Of a DNA stretch of 64,000 nt, positions 57,930 through 64,000 are shown piece after piece. The DNA is from Erythroxylum novogranatense (lineage: Eukaryota > Streptophyta > Magnoliopsida > Malpighiales > Erythroxylaceae). Position 1 is the stretch's first letter. Each line of letters starts with the position of its first letter. The notes under the pieces were generated by a model. The model was not told the origin of the DNA. It searched no databases and was given only the letters and a program-made list of their open reading frames with translations. Location of the stretch: positions 59,589,783-59,653,782 of the forward strand of contig CM057228.1 of NCBI GenBank assembly GCA_029891385.1, given 5' to 3'. The position numbers and the translations under genes were made by a program.

Positions 57930-60900
57930 ACGCCTCTCTTCAAAACTCAAACCCTCTCCCCTTCTATGCAACTTCAAACCACTTGACACTAGCATCTTTC
58001 AAAACTCATAACTTCTTAATCCTAACTCCAACATGTGCATACTATACCTCTATGGAAAGATAACAAGCTTCTCTACAACTCTCATGAAGGATGCAAATGT
58101 TAATTTCATCATTAATCAAGGCAAAAAGCCACTCAAAGGACACTGCTCATTAAAGACCAATGTAACAGTAACATAGCTAAATGAATAGTGACTGAATGTG
58201 TTCTTCACCTCATAACTTTTTAAACCTAAGTCCAAATGAGACAAATGATACACCCTTAGAAAGTTCTGAACTTCTACTACAATCTTCACGAAGACTTCCC
58301 AATCTAAATCAAGCCCTAAGAGGGTCTAAAACTGAAGCGAAGTTCTGTCAAATTTTAGGAAAATTTGACAGTACTTCTCTTGAAAATGCAACTAACCAAA
58401 CTTCAATCCTAGCTTCACCACCTGCATAAAACTCAATATCCAACCTCATTCAACATAACTCAATCCCAAAAGCATCTCCAAAAGCAATTCAAGGCAACAA
58501 CCACACTCTTAGCATTCTAACCATATCCAAACTATACAATGATGCAATTGTTTCAAAACATACATGGATTTCACAAAATACATTAAAACTTAACATTCTT
58601 GCTTTCATATGAAAAATATGAGTTATTACAAGGCTTTAGAGGCATTTTAAGCCACTTGCATCCAAAATCCAAAATACAACTTGCTAAAGTAAACTTGCCC
58701 AAATTGCATCTAAAGCATTGATTTACAAAAGCTATCTTGAAAATACAAAATCATCATTTCTGGAGTAATGCCTTTAAGCTCGGTGGTCGATCTCGTGCTC
58801 CTCACCTGGAGATGGGACGGGATTCGGAGGGGGTGAGCTTACGCTCGTGGGTAACATGTGTATATTTATGCAAATAAGCTGAATCTATTCATTATTCATA
58901 CTGTTAGCAAATCTCTCATCAAACAATCATGCAACTTTGCATTTCATAAATTCATCAAGCTAAAAGCATAACTTTCATGATTCATGCATCTATCATTCTT
59001 GCAAATACATGCTAACACATAAGCACATAGCTGATGGTAAAATAAGTCCACAATAACTGACGAACTACACAAGTGTAGTCATATGCTGAAGAGTCCAAAA
59101 AGGAACATCCTATGCCACAATTGGGCAGGCGGGTGAAGTTTATACTGGTCAACGTGCACGTGACTTTGCTGGGTGGACTTAAGTACCCATATAACACAAA
59201 TTCATGCATTAAAATCTGGACTGTTCTTGTCCGTTGGCTGATTTCTGAAATTGGATTTTTCATGCATCCAAATAGCTGATTCTTGAAAATTGTATTTCAT
59301 GCTTAAATTACCTTTCATGATTTCTTTAATATTCATGCTCATTCAATTCATGAACTTGTCAAGCAAAAGCAAGAAATGTCATATACTAATCAAACTCTCA
59401 CATAATGGCAATCATAAATCAATTAATACACAACCAAAGCTCAATCAATGCTCAACCCAAGGTAATTGAAAAGCATTAATTTCCTTAGTTGAGATAGTAT
59501 TTAGAACTTACTAACATAAAGATAAAAATGAAACCCACCTTATAACTTGCTTAACCCTTGCTTAGGAGTGCTCTTCTCCTTGCTCTTCTCCTCTCTCTTG
59601 CTCTACTTCAAGAGAAATAAAAACCCATTTCAACATAACTTTAATTAAAATTCTACATAACCTCTTTCATGAAATTAACTTTAAAATCACTAAACCCACT
59701 TCATTTCTAAGCTTTCTACACCAAAACCCAACTAAAATCTAACACTTGAAATCATAACTTACCTTGGTTCTTGACTCAACTAAGGAGTTTCTTGGTTCAA
59801 AAGTGTAGCTTAGCTCCTCCTCTACACTTTTCCTTCTTGGACTTTCTTCAAACTCTCACTTGAACTCTTGGAAAGTCAAGACCTAGCCAAGCTTCTTTCT
59901 TTTTCTTTTTCTCCTTTCTCCTTCCACTACTTCTCCTTCTCTTTTCCTCTAAATTTTCGTAACCTACCTCTCTTCTTCTCCTACTCACTTATTTCCTCCT
60001 CCTTTTATACTTCTCACTAACTCACTTAAACACAAAAGCCTAAAGCCCAACTCTCTTCCTCTTCTTTCCTTCCTTCTTATTTCCTCTTTAAACTACTCAA
60101 GCCCATTATCCTTTAAGCCCATCTTATCTTTCTTTTCCTACCTCATTAAGGCCCAACTAACATATTTAATTTCATTAACTCACCACCTAACTCTTTAATG
60201 CTATCACATATTAATTAATACCAACTCAATTAATGCTAACTTAACTTACTCAATTAGTCTAATCATGCTTAATTTTTTTAAAAAAAATTTTGGGGCTAAC
60301 ATTCTAAACCAAAAATTCATAAAAATCTTAAAGCTCAAAATTTCCTCTTACCTCATTTCTCCTCCAATTTTCGAATTTCTTGGCTCATGAAGATGCTCTC
60401 TTCATTCTCCATCCATTTCCTTCTTGAAAAAAATCCCAAAAGCCTTAAGAATCAAGTAGAAAAATGGAAACTTACCTTTCTCCCTCTTCTTTTCTCCATA
60501 ACCGAATTCTTCTACATCTTTCTTCTTCTTCTTATTTCTCTTCTCCTTTATTCTCATTTCCAGCCTAAATCGTGCCCTTATAATGCTTCAAACGACACCT
60601 CACCATATGTTTAAAGCCATGTCATTTAAAATGTGATAAAAAGACCAAAATGCCCCTAACATGTTACTTTATGTCATGTCTACTTGCGGGTTGATTCACA
60701 CTATCAATTTGAAGGAATTTGTCAAAACTTCCTTCTAGAGAAATGTTCCTCTCAATCATACAAATCCAACGCCATCAACTGCGCTCAATTCGGATTAGAA
60801 ATGAAGAAGTTATAGCCAAAATACTATCAGACCTTCACAAAATCCGAGACTGAACATTAACATAACTTCAGTCCAGAAATTAACAATCTTAGGGATGAAT

Positions 60901-62198
60901 TTAAATTTCGATCCCTTCACAAGATTTGTAGCCCTATATCGTAAATTTATTTTCCCTTAAGAATCAACTCAATCGGAGTTGTACAGCTCCCGAAAATCGC
61001 AAAATACTGAACCATGTTCAGAAAATTATCCAACTTATAACCTATAACCAAATCTCTTACTTTGGTTCAATCAATTTCTTTCCATTTAATCTCCTAAAAA
61101 TCATAATTCTTCAAGAAAATGAAATTAATCGTCTTAGTAATCCAACGCTTCGAGAATCAAATCAATCGGATGTCGGACGAAGGAATTATAAGCAAAAGAT
61201 TACGAAAGGGATCGGATAAAGAAACGAAGTAACGAAACTTCAAAACCAAACTTTTCAAAAATCATATCTCTCGATCCCGAACTCAGAATTTGACAAATTT
61301 GGTATCAATAAAAAGATCAAAGGAAGCTCTACAACTTCCCTGAAGTACTCAAAATCAAATTTGGTCTCGAAAAAGGTGAAAACCTCAATCAAAGATTCTG
61401 TCCAAAACAGCTTTTCCTAAACGACTTCCAATTTTTAATCGCTCATAATTCCTAGCCTCGATATCCAAAAATTGAAAACTTCATATCAATGGAAAGATAA
61501 AAATATCATCTAAAACTTTCATGAAGATCACGTACTCTAATTCAAACTAAATCCATACAACGAGTGGCCTCGAAGCATATAATACACAAATCTATTCTTA
61601 ATAACATTTTCAAAACAAAGCATATCTTCAGAAAATCATATCTTTCAATCTCGACATCAAAAAATAGTAAACTTTATGTCCACAAAAAACTCTCGACAGA
61701 GGCTACAATGTTCATGTTGATCACTTTCTCGAATTTTGCCTAAATAAAAAAGTCAACTTTTTCCTCAAAAAGTCAAACTTCAAGTGAACTTTGACTGATC
61801 ATAACTCTCACTCCCGATATCGAAAAATATCAAACTTTATGGCTACAGAAAGCTCTTGACAAAGCTACAAGTTTTCAGAAGATCATTTTCTCAAATTCTC
61901 CAAAAATTAAAAAGTCAACTCTCAAGTCAAACATTTTATCTCCAAAAGTCAAACTTTCTAAATTCTTCAAATTTTCACACTTTTTTTTAATTCTTGCTAT
62001 TTAACTTCATTTCAATCAACTCATCTACTTGAACTTTTATAAACCATACCAATCTTCACAATTATCAAATACATCAACATCCAATAATGCTTTTCTCATA
62101 AGTTTCCTTAAAGCATACATACAACATATATATATATATAACACTTATTTTATATCATTTCTTATTTTTAAATTCTACTTAAAAATCGGGGTCCAACA

Positions 62199-62570
62199 CA
62201 TCAGGAAACACATCGGAAATTCCCTAACTACGGGAGCATCCTGCAACCTCTACTCAGCTCTAGAATCCACAACATGAGCCAGATAGGCCTCACAACCACC
62301 CTGCATCAACCTCAAAGCACTCATGAACGAGATCATCCTGGCTGGCACTGCTTGATTAACTCCTCGAAAAATAGCTTTAGGCTGACCAGGAGACTCCAAC
62401 ACGACCTCCTTGGTAAAGCAGTCTATGAAGGCCCTCGCATGCGATAAGCACCCATTCCCAAAATCAAATCGATCTCCGGCGGGCAAACAATCAGTTCGCA
62501 CATAATCAGAAGCACCCCACCCGACGAGACCCGAACTCGACATCAATAAAGTGATATCCGAGCCCGTGAC
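62199..62570 (-). pseudogene. gypsy pol: protease-region fragment
   Basis: Reads YVRTDCLPAGDRFDFGNGCL, FTKEVVLESPGQP, GGCEAYLAHVVD and APVVREFPMCF on the minus strand. It links directly to [10 protein letters not shown] at 52700 once the nested element is removed. A stop after VDSRAE and substitutions near the catalytic region mark decay. Confidence 0.75.
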
Positions 62571-64000
62571 CCGCGAGGGTGGCGATTAGAACAATCACTA
62601 CCTTTTAAAACTCGATATGACATTTTTCTTTTCTTTAAAACAGTTGAGCGTGAAAACAATAATGATTTGGCCCAATTATAACAAAACATTTGCAATTACA
62701 AAACAATTTCTATTATAAACCAATTTCAGTTATACCATACAAGTACACATAAATCAAAAGGGGCCCACTAAAGCAATTCACTACTCTAATGCAGATGTGA
62801 CGACACTGATCCCGACCCGATACACGCTTTGCTAGCGGTAGACATACTCCGTGTGTCTAACGGGGTACTCTTCACTTCCTGAAAAATAGATGCAATGTTG
62901 GGTGAGTTTGCGAACTCAGTGAGAAACCATCATCGATGGTTCACCCAACTCATGCATTCACAATTCATATACACACTGAATCACATATTCACACTTTCAT
63001 ATATTCACATGCATTCAGTTTCACTTTCACACAGTTCACTTTAGATAATTTACATATGCAGTATGCATGTGACACTTTCATTTCATTTCATTGTTGTGAC
63101 CGAGCGCAATCGTAAATCGAAATCGAAATCACATTTTGGCAAGTAGGAGGCCCTCGGGTATGCACTATCGCCCACTCGCATTAGGGATAGGAGAGCCCAC
63201 TGGTATGCACTAATCCTTTCACATAATAGACCCCACACCCCACCCATAGGTGTTTGCGAGTTTTATCATGCGGCGTGTGTTCATGGGTTTTACCATGGCG
63301 CCCTCAAATATCTGATGGCGTCTCGGTCAACAACTATCATTATCGATCATTTAATTATGCATGAGTGCATATGTCATTCACATTTCACGGTCATATCTCA
63401 TTTCTTTCACTAACACTTATACAATTCGATTCACTATTGCATTTATGCACATTTATTCACATTTTGCACTTCCATATCTCAATCCAATATTTCAACACCC
63501 ATGGTTCAAATCAATCAAAACAGATCACACATATCCATCCGTATTCCACATGGCATATGTACACAAATGTAACACATATAGGTTGAGAAACCAACTAGGT
63601 TACTCACCGCACTTCCGAAGCTACCGTCTGAAGTCCCAATCGTCCGTGCAATGACGATCCATCGGAACCTCTATATCAAATCAAATAAATCACGATTACC
63701 AATCATGCCAAATTCAATAATCAATAGCAATTTCGATAAATACTATACATGTTATGACATTCCCAATCATATTCTGAATTTCTCAATATGATCACTCTCA
63801 CTCTAATTCGTAAGTTCTCAATGCCATAATTCAATTCCTTATTCTAAGGTCACATTCCAATTCGCTACCACTCAATTTCGATAATCATCAAATTCAATTC
63901 CTATTCTCTCAAATGCCATTTTGATCCATAACCAATCCAAATTAGATCCCAAAATTCTCCAATTCAAAAACCTCAAATTCATTTTCGGAAAGCATCCACC
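62571..64000. other. Probable LTR sequence of a further retroelement, no gene
   Basis: Non-coding. The stretch with GCAAGTAGGAGGCCCTCGGG, followed by GGTATGCACTA repeated around 63155-63210, and the ATGCAATGTTGGGTGAGTTT stretch near 62890 resemble minus-strand chromovirus LTRs. The element continues beyond the window and its border near 62570 was not fixed. Confidence 0.4.

Larger units (their letters stand above)
57019..60301 (-). mobile_element. Solo LTR (3.3 kb) nested in the long LTR, TSD TTCTA
   Basis: Starts TGTTGGATCCGGG and ends GGGGCTAACA, flanked by TTCTA on both sides (57014-57018 and 60302-60306). No pol. The other LTR of the host element shows the empty site. On the minus strand it holds a palindrome array (57929 to 57750) and a TATA-like box (57678-57671). 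Its left end carries a duplicated terminus with a primer-site-like motif. Confidence 0.85.
52701..62198 (-). mobile_element. Non-autonomous LTR element with very long LTRs and a 0.67-kb interior
   Basis: The left copy of the LTR is 52701-55462; the right copy is 56137-62198, interrupted by a solo LTR at 57019-60301. Both begin T[GA]TTGGGACCCGATCC and end CGGGGTCCAACA. The target duplication is CATCG (52696-52700) and CATCA (62199-62203), one mismatch. The interior (55463-56136) has a polypurine tract next to the left copy and a tRNA-Met-like primer site next to the right copy, both on the minus strand, but no coding sequence. It sits inside gypsy pol. Confidence 0.88.
56137..62198 (-). repeat. 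Right (5') long LTR, interrupted by a solo LTR
   Basis: The LTR parts 56137-57018 and 60307-62198 align with 52701-55462. The break falls after TGTTTCTA, where the other copy continues directly with AACCAAAAATTC. Confidence 0.9.
50192..62570 (-). mobile_element. Ty3-gypsy (Tekay/Del-like chromovirus) polyprotein, truncated and split
   Basis: Minus-strand pol covers 52700-50192 (RT, RNase H, integrase) and continues upstream at 62570-62199 (protease region) on the far side of the nested element. The two halves join at the conserved [10 protein letters not shown] motif. No gag, chromodomain or LTR of this element is present: the left side stops at the border of the solo LTR at 50191, and the right side stops near 62570. 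Confidence 0.85.

Noticed and set aside
58196..58429. 77-residue plus-strand open frame in the nested solo LTR
   Set aside because: No family resemblance, opposite in sense to the LTR, and surrounded by non-coding LTR sequence.

Overview
The window is nuclear DNA of a flowering plant, most likely a eudicot. It is AT-rich and dominated by plant transposon families: CACTA/En-Spm, Ty1-copia, Ty3-gypsy, and L1- and RTE-type LINEs. It has one clear host gene, an intronless sarcosine/pipecolate oxidase at 21530-22765 on the plus strand. All readings are by eye; no database search was run.

Layout. 1-8680: decayed CACTA element on the minus strand (right end at 8680), interrupted by a copia fragment (about 5100-5880) and a 2.1-kb solo LTR (5915-8025). 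10080-14830: decayed L1-type LINE on the minus strand, interrupted by a gypsy-type solo LTR (12873-14380). 14.8-19.3 kb: AT-rich sequence with LTR debris. 19265-20710: RTE-type LINE remnant. 20.7-24.6 kb: the oxidase gene and flanks. 24576-34175: structurally complete 9,600-bp CACTA element with 13-bp inverted ends and a TGC target duplication. 34.2-39.7 kb: LTR debris, an AAT microsatellite and an L1 fragment. 39680-50191: an old minus-strand LTR split by a 9.1-kb SIRE-type copia element (40743-49864, TSD TATAT). 50192-62570: a Tekay/Del-like gypsy pol on the minus strand, split by a non-autonomous element with very long LTRs (52701-62198), whose right LTR is split by another solo LTR (57019-60301, TSD TTCTA). 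62.57-64 kb: further LTR-like sequence.

Most interesting result. Between its two transposition genes the complete CACTA element carries a fragment of the host gene BRCA2 (30882-31498). It comprises the plant BRCA2 N-terminus, a canonical GT-AG intron and two BRC-like repeats. Spliced, it reads as an open frame of 167 residues, whereas the neighbouring transposase has two nonsense codons and a frameshift. The canonical FxxA RAD51-contact motif is altered in both repeats.

Second result. Three unrelated LTR families carry arrays of a short palindrome (CACGATCGTG, AAGTCGACTT, GTCCGTTTAACGGAC) spaced mostly about 20, 31 or 51 bp apart, and each array lies about 70-125 bp upstream of a TATA-like box. 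In the SIRE element the same palindrome recurs just upstream of the third ORF, which suggests a second, internal promoter.
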